Shown here one piece after another: positions 46,073 to 54,039 of a stretch of 64,000 bases of DNA. The stretch comes from Thiotrichaceae bacterium. GTDB taxonomy: Bacteria; Pseudomonadota; Gammaproteobacteria; Beggiatoales; Beggiatoaceae. The stretch covers positions 62,001 to 126,000 of the forward strand of contig JAABRD010000010.1 in the NCBI GenBank assembly GCA_011391085.1, read 5' to 3'. The notes beneath the pieces are model-generated. The model was not told the DNA's origin. It ran no database searches and saw only the letters and a program-made list of their open reading frames with translations. Positions within the stretch are counted from its first letter, which is position 1. Each line of letters begins with the position of its first letter. The position numbers and the translations under genes were made by a program.

Positions 46073-46654
46073 TTAAATAGCCAGTTGAACCATAGTGGAC
46101 ACGATAAACACATGGGATTCGGTTGGAAGAGTTTGAAATTTCCAACCAATTTTGGTCTGGTAGTCATTAATCATGGTCAACAGACCTAATCTGGATTGCG
46201 TAGAGTTATCGTTTTCCGCATTTTCTTCCAATTGGCGGATATAGAGTTCTTGAGTGTCAGAGTGTCTCAACTTTTGGATAAATGCCTGGAATTTCTCACC
46301 ATTTTGAAGAGAAACACTGTTCGTGATGTGAAATACAATTTGGTCTGGGTACAACTGAAGTTTGATACTAACAGGCGTGGCAGACGAATCATCATTAAAC
46401 TTCATGGCATTTTCCAACAGTTCATTAGCGATGTAACTGACCGCATTTCTGACTTCAGCTTGTTTTCTAAGACTCGCTGGTTCAGAGTCGTTAGCGGGAA
46501 AAAACGTAGCCAGGTAGTCAGCCAAAAAATCCGCCGACAATCCGTTGTTACGCCAACGTTGTTTAAGCGGAAGAGAGGCGGGCGAAAACCCAAGTATCAG
46601 AAATTCATCACTAAAAGGTATTTTGTCGTCATAATCACCAAAGATTTGAACCAT
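46073..46654 (-). CDS. HATPase-like regulator, partner of the STAS protein
   Basis: 193 residues starting at ATG 46654 (MVQIFGDYDD); the 53 residues before it in the longer frame are translated from GGATAGTGGATAAC repeats and are not real. The region YIANELLENAMKFNDDSS is an N-box like that of anti-sigma serine kinases and histidine-kinase ATPases, but no clear G-box is visible. The fold would fit a kinase or binding partner of the STAS protein, comparable to SiaB or slr1658 regulators. A GGDEF gene lies next upstream on the same strand, resembling Sia-type modules that pair partner switching with c-di-GMP. Confidence 0.7.
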   Translation of the reverse strand: MVQIFGDYDDKIPFSDEFLILGFSPASLPLKQRWRNNGLSADFLADYLATFFPANDSEPASLRKQAEVRNAVSYIANELLENAMKFNDDSSATPVSIKLQLYPDQIVFHITNSVSLQNGEKFQAFIQKLRHSDTQELYIRQLEENAENDNSTQSRLGLLTMINDYQTKIGWKFQTLPTESHVFIVSTMVQLAI

Positions 46655-46659
46655 ATTTG

Positions 46660-46974
46660 TTATAGTGGATAACGGATAGTGGATAGTGGATAGTGGATAA
46701 CGGATAGTGGATAGTGGATAGTGGATAACGGATAGTGGATAGTGGATAACGGATAACGGATAATGGATAGTGGATAGTGGATAACGGATAGTGGATAGTG
46801 GATAATCAAACATGCGGGACTAGAGGCTTTAGCCGGAGGACGGGGCATGTCACCGGCTGAAGCCTCTAGTCCAGCAAATTATACTTCACTATCCACTATC
46901 CACTATCCGTTATCCACTATCCACTATCCGTTATCCACTATCCGTTATCCACTATCCACTAAAGCCACTATCCG
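46660..46974. repeat. GGATAGT/GGATAAC simple repeats flanking a GGACTAGAGGC palindrome
   Basis: About 135 bp of GGATAGTGGATAGTGGATAA (46667-46802) and about 85 bp of its inverse CTATCCACTATCCGTTATCC (46889-46974) enclose a GGACTAGAGGC palindrome (46816-46874). The block is symmetrical and could form a long cruciform. Confidence 0.85.
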
Positions 46975-48108
46975 TTAATATCCATCCGCTGCTTTAAAAA
47001 ACACCCGATTTCGCCCTTGTTGTTTCGCCTCCTCCAGTGCGGAAAGTGCTGTCGTCACGAGAATGTCGGAATTAGACGTTTGTGTCGGTATAACGCTTGA
47101 CACTCCCACGCTTAAAGTCAGATACCGATTCACCGTCGATTGGCTATGGACAATTCTTAATAATTTGAGTTCCCAACGCATCGCGGAGGCCACTTGAACC
47201 GCCCCATCGGCATCGGTATTGGGCAAAATGGTTGCAAACTCATTGTCACCATAACGTCCCACCATATCCGAGGGACGTTTCGCAACGCGGCCAATGGCTT
47301 GGGCAATTTGTTGTAAACAGGAGTCACCTGCTTTGGCACCATATATATTTTTATAGTCATCAAAAAAATCAATGGTGCAGAGAACTAACGACAATGGTAC
47401 TTTTTCACGGGTTAAACGCCGCCATTCTTGAGTCAAATACTCGTTGAGACGGCGACGATTAGGTAATTGCGTTAAGTTATCCAGTGTGGCTAAATTCTCC
47501 AATTCTTGTCGCGCCTGTTGTAAAGCCGTTTCTGCTGATTGTCGGCGAAGCCTCTCTTGTTGCAATCGTTCCTCTAATTGCCACAGTTCCTGTTTTGACA
47601 CCCAAGAGTTGACCGCTTTTGGGGAGGGGTCAACTCTACAGTGGTCTTGTTGGCAGTGGCTAGTTTCTTGAAACACGGCAATAGCATATTGAATGACAAG
47701 ATTTTTGTCAAACACCGGAGCCGCCCACATTTCTAAGGGTATCTTTTGATCAACGCCATGAAATTCTATATCATTGACCATCACCGTATTACCTTTCAAC
47801 GCCCTGACTAGAGGGAATTGTTCATACGGGTAATTTTGTGACGACCCTGCCAGACGCATTCTCCCTTCTTGTGACCATTGTGAGAGAGGGGCTGTTATTG
47901 CCTGAATGTCACCCAATATTTGTTGGGCCATCGGGTTGGCATAATGATAATGACCATTGGCATCTACCACCCACACAGCAATAGGCAATGCCTCTAAAAA
48001 TTTGTTACACTCAGGATTCCCTTGAGTTTGCCAGTTTGCTGACATCAATTCGATTGATAGAGGTAACTCTTCTATTTCCAGAATGTTATTTTCTTTGCTT
48101 GTGGACAT
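46975..48108 (-). CDS. PAS-GGDEF protein with degenerate active site
   Basis: About 377 residues from ATG 48108 (MSTSKENNILEIEEL; an upstream ATG would add 17 residues). Residues ~25-150 form a PAS domain (LPIAVWVVDANGHYHYANPM). A coiled linker follows (RLQQERLRRQSAETALQQAR). The GGDEF domain (~225-377) has DNLTQLPNRRRLNEYL and ends RNRVFFKAADGY, but the signature is RYGDNEFATIL, so GGDEF reads GDNEF. Loss of the Gly and the metal-binding Asp suggests reduced or no cyclase activity, so it may be a c-di-GMP or GTP sensor (inference). It neighbours the STAS/HATPase-like pair. Confidence 0.85.
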   Translation of the reverse strand: MSTSKENNILEIEELPLSIELMSANWQTQGNPECNKFLEALPIAVWVVDANGHYHYANPMAQQILGDIQAITAPLSQWSQEGRMRLAGSSQNYPYEQFPLVRALKGNTVMVNDIEFHGVDQKIPLEMWAAPVFDKNLVIQYAIAVFQETSHCQQDHCRVDPSPKAVNSWVSKQELWQLEERLQQERLRRQSAETALQQARQELENLATLDNLTQLPNRRRLNEYLTQEWRRLTREKVPLSLVLCTIDFFDDYKNIYGAKAGDSCLQQIAQAIGRVAKRPSDMVGRYGDNEFATILPNTDADGAVQVASAMRWELKLLRIVHSQSTVNRYLTLSVGVSSVIPTQTSNSDILVTTALSALEEAKQQGRNRVFFKAADGY

Positions 48109-48150
48109 GGTAAAATTTTTTGCTAGAATGGTTTGAAGGATTATATTAAA

Positions 48151-48222
48151 GGAGTCCAAAACGTGTTTTGGACTCCACCACCTACGATACTAACAACGGA
48201 GTCCAAAACATGTTTTGGACTC
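48151..48222. repeat. Two GGAGTCCAAAAC hairpins between divergent genes
   Basis: Arms GGAGTCCAAAACGTG/GTTTTGGACTCC at 48151-48177 and GGAGTCCAAAACATG/TTTTGGACTC at 48198-48222. They sit in the promoter region between the GGDEF and dacB-like genes. Confidence 0.8.
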
Positions 48223-48268
48223 ACTACTATATTAACTGAAAAGAATCGCTTTATTCAACATATTCAAC

Positions 48269-49717
48269 ATGTCCAATTTATTCCAACAGAGTTTATTTTT
48301 GCAGGTCTGCTTGTGTCTGACAATCACTGCACACGCCCAAATTAATTCTCTATTAACGCAGGAAATTGACGAGGCCCTGAAATCTAAATGTTTAGAGCCC
48401 AGTAAAACTGCGGTCAGTATCGTAGAAATTCCCAATGGTAAGCCCCTCTATACACACAATGTCAATGAACCCCTCTTACCTGCTTCTATTTTGAAAATTG
48501 TCACCACGGCAGCAGCATTGCATTATTTGGGGCCAGAATATCGCTTTGCCACACAATTTTTACACACAGGACAAAAAGTGGGTAAAGTGATTCGAGGTGA
48601 TTTAGTCGTCTGGGCCGGCGGTGACCCTAAACTGTCTAGCGACCAGCTTTGGCCCATCGCGACCCGCATGAAGGCCAGTGGTATTGATGAAATCATCGGT
48701 AATTTGGTCATTGACACGCACTTTTTTGACAACTATGACATCGCCCCCTCCTGGAATGAGGAAGATGCCACCCAACGCGCTTATGATGCCAAGTTAGGGG
48801 CGTTTTCTATCAATTTTAATACCATTGCAATACATGTATTGCCTGGTCCTTCCATTGGAGACCCCCTAAATGTGTGGCTAGAGCCGGCGCCGCGGTATAT
48901 ACGCATCAACAACGCTGGCAAAACCGTCCGTGGTGGTAAAAGTACCATTTCTGTGTACCGCGGCGAGGACCAGGGAGGTGACGTCGAAATGGCAGTGCGC
49001 GGCGGGTTATCACCGGGGGCCAAAGAGAGGGTCATTTATCTCAATGTAGATAATCCACAACGCTATGCGGCTGAAACATTTCGCGCTTTTCTCGAACAAG
49101 CGGGCGTCAAAATTCAGGGGACTACCCAAATAGTTAGCACCCCCGTCGGTGGGAACGAGTTGTATGAATACACATCTCCCCCGCTATCTTTGATTTTAAA
49201 AGATTTAAACACTTATTCCAATAACTTCACGGCGGAACAAATTATCAAAACCATTGCCGCAGAACGTTATGGCACCCCTGGCACACATGCCGAAGGATTG
49301 CGCTTAGTCACGGATTTCTTACGCATTAGCAAAGTCACCTTGGACGGCGTCATCTTAGCCGACGGTTCTGGACTCTCCCGAAAAAATCGCTTCACTGCCA
49401 AAGCCATGACAGACTTGTTGACGGTGATGTATTCCCGTTTTGACGTGGGTCCAGACTTCCTAGCGTCCTTACGAGTCATGGGGGCGTATGGCGTCCTGTC
49501 TCATCGGCTAAAAGAATCCCCCGCACATGGTCAAATTCGTGCGAAAACGGGCACTTTAAGCGGCGTCAGCACCTTAGCAGGCTATGTTGCCAGTGCCAGA
49601 GGAAAAATCTTTGCCTATGCCCTCTTTGAAAATCAGAATCGTTGCGGCTATAATGGTGCAGATAGAATTGAAGACCGAATTGTAAATGCGATTCATCTTT
49701 ATGGAGGAGGAGAATAG
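48269..49717 (+). CDS. dacB: D-alanyl-D-alanine carboxypeptidase/endopeptidase, PBP4 family
   Basis: A 482-residue S13 peptidase that trims or hydrolyses peptidoglycan cross-links in the periplasm. A signal peptide (~1-24, ending AHA) is present. The motifs are in order: SxxK in PASILKIVTTAAAL (Ser about 72), SxN in YSNNFTAEQI (about 315), and KTG in RAKTGTLSGVS (about 421). The inserted domain between SxxK and SxN is typical. Full length. The 5' gap holds two GGAGTCC hairpins. Monocistronic; downstream is a repeat cluster. Confidence 0.93.
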   Translation: MSNLFQQSLFLQVCLCLTITAHAQINSLLTQEIDEALKSKCLEPSKTAVSIVEIPNGKPLYTHNVNEPLLPASILKIVTTAAALHYLGPEYRFATQFLHTGQKVGKVIRGDLVVWAGGDPKLSSDQLWPIATRMKASGIDEIIGNLVIDTHFFDNYDIAPSWNEEDATQRAYDAKLGAFSINFNTIAIHVLPGPSIGDPLNVWLEPAPRYIRINNAGKTVRGGKSTISVYRGEDQGGDVEMAVRGGLSPGAKERVIYLNVDNPQRYAAETFRAFLEQAGVKIQGTTQIVSTPVGGNELYEYTSPPLSLILKDLNTYSNNFTAEQIIKTIAAERYGTPGTHAEGLRLVTDFLRISKVTLDGVILADGSGLSRKNRFTAKAMTDLLTVMYSRFDVGPDFLASLRVMGAYGVLSHRLKESPAHGQIRAKTGTLSGVSTLAGYVASARGKIFAYALFENQNRCGYNGADRIEDRIVNAIHLYGGGE

Positions 49718-49721
49718 CTGG

Positions 49722-49856
49722 TGGAGTGGAGGCTTTAGCCGGCCGGCGGTAGGCAATCTCGATATTTTGAATGAGGAGTACGCCTACCGCCAGCCGGCTA
49801 AAGCCTCCACTCCACCGTCTCCACTCCACCGTCTTCACTCCACCGTCTTCACTCCA
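49722..49856. repeat. GGAGTGGAGGC palindrome with long arms and four trailing arm fragments
   Basis: A palindrome with GGCCGGCGGTAGGC centre spans about 49722-49815, then CTCCACTCCACCGT fragments repeat three times. Overlapping ORFs on both strands are artefacts. Confidence 0.75.
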
Positions 49857-49860
49857 ATGG

Positions 49861-50418
49861 TTAAACGAAGTAACTTTCAGGAAATTTCTCCGTAATCAAC
49901 ATAATCGGGGTACGATTAGAAAATACCCGGTACACTCGACTCAATAATGAATCGGTTCGAGAAATTTGAAAATAACCAGCCAACTCTGCGGCAGGTTCCC
50001 TGATTAACGCCACCTGTTCCTTAAACGTTTCGAGTTTATATATCAACCAAAGATTACCCAGAGTCTGGGTCGAACTCATCAACTCCGTTCGCAACGGTTC
50101 TGTCAATCGATCAGGCACAATTATCGAAGTCGCATATAACCAATTATGCCGACTTTTCTCCCCTTGCAACAAAATTTTACGGTCAATAACTGAATGACCC
50201 GCTTCGACTTCCAGAGGTAAAAGGTCAGCTTCTAAGGAGATAATTTTCTCAGACAACTTAACTAACTGCATTGGTTCAGACAAACAAACTTCCAGTAATT
50301 TCGTTAAAGTTCCATCCGTTGTCAGAAAGATTTTCTGAAGAATCGTCAACCCCGCCAAATCAAGCGGTTCTCCCATTGCTGAAGGGAAAGTTTGGTGAAC
50401 TTCACGACTTAATTTCAC
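49861..50418 (-). CDS. Chorismate pyruvate-lyase-like protein (DUF98/Ycf21 type)
   Basis: 185 residues of the cyanobacterial-type chorismate lyase family. Marks are LTILQKIFLTTDGTLTKLLE at ~27-46, VIDRKILLQGE, LYATSIIVPDRL and TLGNLWLIYKLETF. The reaction would be chorismate to 4-hydroxybenzoate plus pyruvate, the first step of ubiquinone-type biosynthesis. Gammaproteobacterial UbiC is a separate sequence group, so this type is a mild surprise and may be a transferred gene (inference). Full length; no ubi genes adjacent. Confidence 0.75.
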   Translation of the reverse strand: MKLSREVHQTFPSAMGEPLDLAGLTILQKIFLTTDGTLTKLLEVCLSEPMQLVKLSEKIISLEADLLPLEVEAGHSVIDRKILLQGEKSRHNWLYATSIIVPDRLTEPLRTELMSSTQTLGNLWLIYKLETFKEQVALIREPAAELAGYFQISRTDSLLSRVYRVFSNRTPIMLITEKFPESYFV

Positions 50419-50485
50419 TATAAAGAATCCTTTTAACTAATTGTGAACCTATCCAAGGAAATGTGGATGATAGAGAATCCTCTAT

Positions 50486-50680
50486 GCTGGACTAGAGGCT
50501 TTAGCCGGAGGACTAGAGGCTTTAGCCGGAGGACTAGAGGCTTTAGCCGGAGGACTAGAGGCTTTAGCCGGATAACGTGCCCCTGCCACCGGCTGAAGCC
50601 TCTAGTCCACCAAATTTTTTCCACTATCCACTATCCACTATCCGCTATCCGCTATCCACTATCCAGTATCCACTATCCAC
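50486..50680. repeat. GGACTAGAGGC array and CTATCC simple repeat
   Basis: Four tandem 21-bp units GGACTAGAGGCTTTAGCCGG plus an inverted arm (about 50486-50611), then a CACTATCCGCTATCC run (about 50620-50680). The plus ORF 50443-51060 arises from this and from antisense of the next gene. Confidence 0.85.
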
Positions 50681-50688
50681 TAAAACCA

Positions 50689-51345
50689 CTATCTCTCCTT
50701 CACATACTTCCCCTCAATACTTCCGCCAGCCCCGCAAAAATACTCAAGATGTTCCCCCGAAACGGCCACGGCAGTGTCAGAAAAAGTGAACACAATGGGG
50801 ATTACTTCCGAATCATGAGGAATGGTCACCACATTGTTTTTCAATCCCCCGGTTCCAGAAAAATTGCAAATCCAACTCACATTGACCGGTTCTGCCCCAT
50901 TGATTTCGATGGCCACCCGGTCATCAGAAACCGGTTGTACCTTCATAAACATATAATTCTCGATACGATACCTGCCACTCCATTTGGCGGTGGGCGAAGT
51001 AGTAAAACGCGGCGACATTCTATAGTTCAGCATAGCTGTACGTTCCACTGTCATCTGTAATAAACACGCCACATCATCGGATGAACATTTCGAGTCTCGT
51101 TGCACGATCCACTCTTGTTGTTCGCGAACCACTTCCTTATTGTCTGCTGGTGATAATGAATCCCGCAACTTCCGATACACATTCCCCAATTGCGTGTCTG
51201 CGTCATTCAGCTTAGGCGACTTACAAATCATTAGTTCCACTTCTGCTTTCGCCCTTTGACACTCGAAACTGGCAGCAGGTGATGTCGTGTCCTTTAGGAA
51301 CATCAATATAATAATCGTCAATGTCAAAATGATTGCTTTAAACAT
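50689..51345 (-). CDS. LprI-domain (DUF1311) protein
   Basis: 218 residues from ATG 51345 (an earlier TTG at 51381 lies in a repeat). An N-terminal hydrophobic segment (FKAIILTLTIIILMFL) acts as signal or anchor. Residues ~30-115 match lysozyme-inhibitor LprI-type domains: SFECQRAKAEVELMICKSPK, LNDADTQLGNVYRKL and EQQEWIVQRDSKCSSDDVAC, with four conserved cysteines. The C-terminal half is a beta-rich unknown domain with a cysteine pair (WICNF and YFCGAG). Exported; role may be protection against lysozyme or unrelated. Confidence 0.78.
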   Translation of the reverse strand: MFKAIILTLTIIILMFLKDTTSPAASFECQRAKAEVELMICKSPKLNDADTQLGNVYRKLRDSLSPADNKEVVREQQEWIVQRDSKCSSDDVACLLQMTVERTAMLNYRMSPRFTTSPTAKWSGRYRIENYMFMKVQPVSDDRVAIEINGAEPVNVSWICNFSGTGGLKNNVVTIPHDSEVIPIVFTFSDTAVAVSGEHLEYFCGAGGSIEGKYVKER

Positions 51346-51371
51346 ATCTATAAATAAGACTCTCAAGTTGT

Positions 51372-51413
51372 TGGGGTCCAAAACCTGTTTTGGACTCCTG
51401 TTTTGGACCCCAG
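51372..51413. repeat. GGGGTCCAAAACCTG hairpin pair
   Basis: GGGGTCCAAAACC and GGTTTTGGACTCC-type arms overlap, forming one of the GGAGTCCAAAA family hairpins between two minus-strand genes. Confidence 0.7.
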
Positions 51414-51423
51414 GTTGTTAATG

Positions 51424-51759
51424 TTACGGCGTTCTCTTAGACCGTGCATTTTCCAACGAGTTGACCTCCTCATCGTCAAACCCATCACCATCCTCATCCT
51501 CTTGCCAATTCACCGTCCCATTTTCACCATCCCAATTATCAAACTCTAACCGCGCATTGGCACCGGCACCCACAGTAACGTCTTCTTCGACAAACTGGTC
51601 TGGTCCTTGATCGTCGACACGAGTGATGGTCAGGTCATACTCATCGGCATTGCCATCCTCTCCCAGTGAAGGAAGAGAGTGTTGAGGGAAGCCATATAAC
51701 GGATAAATCAAAAGTCCCGCACATAAAGCCAAATAAAGAGGTTTTCGATGAATTGTCAT
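51424..51759 (-). CDS. Small acidic secreted protein with calcium-binding-like motif
   Basis: 111 residues with a signal peptide (~1-24, LALCAGLLIYPLYG). The mature part is very acidic and includes DEDGDGFDDEEV, which matches the Asp-rich calcium loop of EF-hand/thrombospondin-type-3 repeats. No other domain seen. Same strand and just upstream of the LprI-domain gene, with a hairpin between; possibly co-expressed. Confidence 0.65.
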   Translation of the reverse strand: MTIHRKPLYLALCAGLLIYPLYGFPQHSLPSLGEDGNADEYDLTITRVDDQGPDQFVEEDVTVGAGANARLEFDNWDGENGTVNWQEDEDGDGFDDEEVNSLENARSKRTP

Positions 51760-51788
51760 ATATTCCTATAAGTGAAGTTAAATTTGAC

Positions 51789-51897
51789 AGGACTTACGCA
51801 ACTGTTTTGGTAACTCGTTGATTTGACACCCCCCCTAGCCCCCCGCACGCGGGGGGAATGACTCCCTGTGCGGGGAGGGGTGTAGTGCGTAAGTCCT
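51789..51897. mobile_element. MITE-like element with AGGACTTACGCA ends
   Basis: Perfect 12-base inverted ends AGGACTTACGCA/TGCGTAAGTCCT. The core CCCCCCCTAGCCCCCCGCAC and complement is the same C/G-tract core found in TATAGT-family elements. No frame. Confidence 0.75.
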
Positions 51898-52023
51898 ATT
51901 TGGATTAGTTAGGGTCCTTCATAAATTCACCATGAAGGCCCGACAGTCGGTGTTTATTATCCATTATTCGTTATTCTATTGTCAAGCCGATCTTCTCTGA
52001 GAAATTAATACATCATAAAAATC

Positions 52024-52116
52024 GGTAGTGATGCACAAGGTAGTGGTTTAAACCTGACAGGTCTTTAAGACCAGAAGGCTTTGGTGAACATCACCACTAC
52101 CTTGTGCATCACTACC
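52024..52116. mobile_element. Short GGTAGTGATGCA element
   Basis: Ends GGTAGTGATGCACAAGGTAG and CTACCTTGTGCATCACTACC, perfect over ~20 bases, with centre AACCTGACAGGTCTTTAAG. Length 93 bp, so shorter than the other copies. The palindrome extends outward, so no target duplication can be read. Confidence 0.65.
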
Positions 52117-52132
52117 GAATTTTTGGTCTATT

Positions 52133-52759
52133 TTAAATTAACCTCAAACACAAATCTGCAATCACACATTCCTGACACTTTGGTTTGCGTGCTACACACA
52201 CATACCGACCATGCAAAACTAACCAATGATGGGCATGACGAAGATACTTTGGAGGAATGATTTTCAACAATTTCTCCTCCACCTCTCGTACCGTCTTCCC
52301 CACGGCTAACCCAGTGCGATTGGCTACCCGAAAAATATGAGTGTCCACCCCAATGGTCGGTTGCCCAAAAATCGTATTTAAAATCACATTCGCCGACTTC
52401 CTACCCACACCAGGCAAACTTTCTAAGGCTTCACGAGTGTTTGGCACTTCTCCTTGATACCGTTCCACCAAAATGTGAGAAGTCTGAATAATGTAACGAA
52501 TTTTGGTATTAAACAACCCAATCGTCTTCACATATTCCTTTAACTTCTCCTCACCCAACTCTAACATAGCAGAAGGGGTATTAGCTACCTGAAACAGGTG
52601 GGCCGTTGCCTTATTCACCCCCGTATCGGTAGCCTGGGCCGATAAAATCACGGCCACTAATAACTCAAATGGGGTTCGATAATGAAGTTCTGTGGTCGGC
52701 TGAGGATTGTTCGCCTGCAACCGGGCGAAGAGAGTTTGACATTGTTCAATAGTTATCAT
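52133..52759 (-). CDS. nth: Endonuclease III
   Basis: 208 residues, a DNA glycosylase/AP lyase for oxidised pyrimidines. It has the HhH motif LPGVGRKSANVILN (catalytic Lys), the catalytic Asp in GVDTHIFRVANR, and the C-terminal [4Fe-4S] cluster cysteines (CVARKPKCQECVIADLC). Full length. A CAGGAGTGCAAAGCTACGC hairpin (52784-52814) separates it from nuoE on the same strand. Confidence 0.96.
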   Translation of the reverse strand: MITIEQCQTLFARLQANNPQPTTELHYRTPFELLVAVILSAQATDTGVNKATAHLFQVANTPSAMLELGEEKLKEYVKTIGLFNTKIRYIIQTSHILVERYQGEVPNTREALESLPGVGRKSANVILNTIFGQPTIGVDTHIFRVANRTGLAVGKTVREVEEKLLKIIPPKYLRHAHHWLVLHGRYVCVARKPKCQECVIADLCLRLI

Positions 52760-52783
52760 AAGCGCAGTATTTCAGCAATATTT

Positions 52784-52814
52784 CAGGAGTGCAAAGCTAC
52801 GCTTTGGACTCCTG
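52784..52814. terminator. CAGGAGTGCAAAGC hairpin between nuoE and nth
   Basis: Arms CAGGAGTGCAAAGC and GCTTTGGACTCCTG form a hairpin 14 bases past the nuoE stop. It belongs to the dispersed CAGGAGTCCAAAGC family, so terminator action is inferred. Confidence 0.4.
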
Positions 52815-52827
52815 AGATACCATTACA

Positions 52828-53337
52828 TTACTCCAATCCCGCCAAAATCTCATCCACCTTCGCTGGCGTGAGATTCTCATAGTAATTCTTACCAATCTGC
52901 ACCACGGGCGCACCGCCGCACGCCCCTAAGCATTCCACCGATTTGAGACTGAATTTCTTATCCGGCGTGATTTCACCAAAATCCACTCCCAGCTTCTTCT
53001 GCAAGTGGTCAACCAGTTCTTCAGAACCGCGCAACATACAGGATAAGTTAGTGCAAACGCAAATTTTGTGCTTCCCAACTGGCTTGAGTTCATACATGGA
53101 ATAGAACGTTGCCACTTCATAAACTGCAATCGGTGACATCTGTAAGTAGTCAGCCACGGCATCCATTAATTCCGTGGTTAACCAACCGCCATTGGCTTCC
53201 TGAGTAATCATTAAAGCGGCCATCACCGCTGATTGCTTTTGATCAGGAGGATATTTGGCGATCCAATGATCAATCTGGGCACGAGAATCGGCAGACAGTA
53301 ATTGAAAAGAGTTAGGTTTGGGCATACGTGTTGACAT
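52828..53337 (-). CDS. nuoE: NADH-quinone oxidoreductase subunit E
   Basis: 169 residues; a [2Fe-2S] subunit of complex I (24-kDa family). The cluster cysteines are in VCTNLSC and, 36 residues on, VECLGACGG. The start ATG at 53337 has AAGGA seven bases upstream; a TTG two codons earlier is less likely. Other nuo genes are not adjacent in the window: nth is downstream, and only a gene relic lies upstream. It may be a free-standing copy, or relocated from the nuo operon. Confidence 0.93.
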   Translation of the reverse strand: MSTRMPKPNSFQLLSADSRAQIDHWIAKYPPDQKQSAVMAALMITQEANGGWLTTELMDAVADYLQMSPIAVYEVATFYSMYELKPVGKHKICVCTNLSCMLRGSEELVDHLQKKLGVDFGEITPDKKFSLKSVECLGACGGAPVVQIGKNYYENLTPAKVDEILAGLE

Positions 53338-53360
53338 AATCAATTCCTTATTCTTTAGTA

Positions 53361-53668
53361 TTAGGGTTGAGTGGGTTTTATCACGGAGGACAAAAATTCC
53401 ATTAATTCAGTAATCAGAGGATGTTGTTGTAAAATAGCAATCGACGGCACCGTCAATTTGTTCAATCTATTCACCGCCAATAGTCACACTGAAAGGATAA
53501 CAAACGTCGGCCCCTTCCAATTGAAAGGCACGAATGATGAGGTACTCAAACGCCTTCCCAGGTGGCCAGCCTGGTGTATTGCCAAGTTTAATCGCTTGCC
53601 AAAGAGTTAGCAAGTCATTTCTCTGATATTGCAGAATTTGTTGTTGATAATCGAGTTCAGTGGGTATA
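53361..53668 (-). pseudogene. Remnant of a restriction-nuclease-like gene
   Basis: Minus-strand translation from about 53668 gives LDYQQQILQYQRNDLLTLWQ, then AFEYLIIRAFQLEGADV and GGE-stop-IEQIDGAVD. The stop is TAG (53467-53469), likely from GAG in the expected GEEIEQIDG. After a frame jump, the tail IAILQQHPLITELMEFLSS runs to a TAA at 53361-53363. This pattern (FEYLI..AF.LEGA, EQIDG) resembles restriction-endonuclease-like proteins whose catalytic centre follows EQIDG; that part is missing, so an internal deletion is inferred. Not functional. Confidence 0.6.
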
Positions 53669-53699
53669 TTATAATGAGTAATGAATAATAAATAATCAA

Positions 53700-53824
53700 G
53701 ATCGGACTTGAGGCTTTAGCCGGTGAAGGGGGCACGTCACAGGCGTTAGCCTCTAGTCCAGCCTGGTACCATCTATTATTCACTATCTATTATCCATTAT
53801 CTACTCATTATTCATTATAACAAC
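53700..53824. repeat. GGACTTGAGGC palindrome and ATTATTC simple repeat
   Basis: Arms GGACTTGAGGCTTTAGCCGG and GGCGTTAGCCTCTAGTCC (about 53703-53762), then TATTATTCACTATCTATTAT-type runs. Confidence 0.7.
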
Positions 53825-53960
53825 ATGGACCTGTCCTTAGAAGATTCTCTCCGCATCAACATCTTACTTGCCAACCATGTCCAAGCGATTCGTATTGACT
53901 AATCCACCATGACCGTGTATGGTCTTTCCGAATATGGCGAGGCTAAAGAGGCTAATAGTC
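53825..53960 (+). pseudogene. Truncated gene relic (MDLSLEDSLR...)
   Basis: An ATG at 53825 starts MDLSLEDSLRINILLANHVQ and continues AIRID-stop-STMTVYGLSEYGEAK in the same frame, so a TAA interrupts an otherwise coherent protein start. The similarity fades after about 45 codons. The parent family is not named here. It lies 80 bases before a TpsA gene. Confidence 0.5.
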
Positions 53961-54039
53961 CGGCGAGATCAAGTTTCTTATTGTCAATTGTGCAAGGTCA
54001 GTTATTAACCATCCAGATTATTTTTCAAAAGCACCTACT

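Noticed and set aside
46655-46813. 53-residue N-terminal extension of the HATPase-like protein
   Set aside because: Encoded by GGATAGT/GGATAAC repeats (HYPLST-type peptide); a fitting ATG lies at 46654.
50443-51060. 205-residue plus-strand ORF
   Set aside because: Starts in the GGACTAGAGGC array and then runs antisense to the LprI-domain gene.
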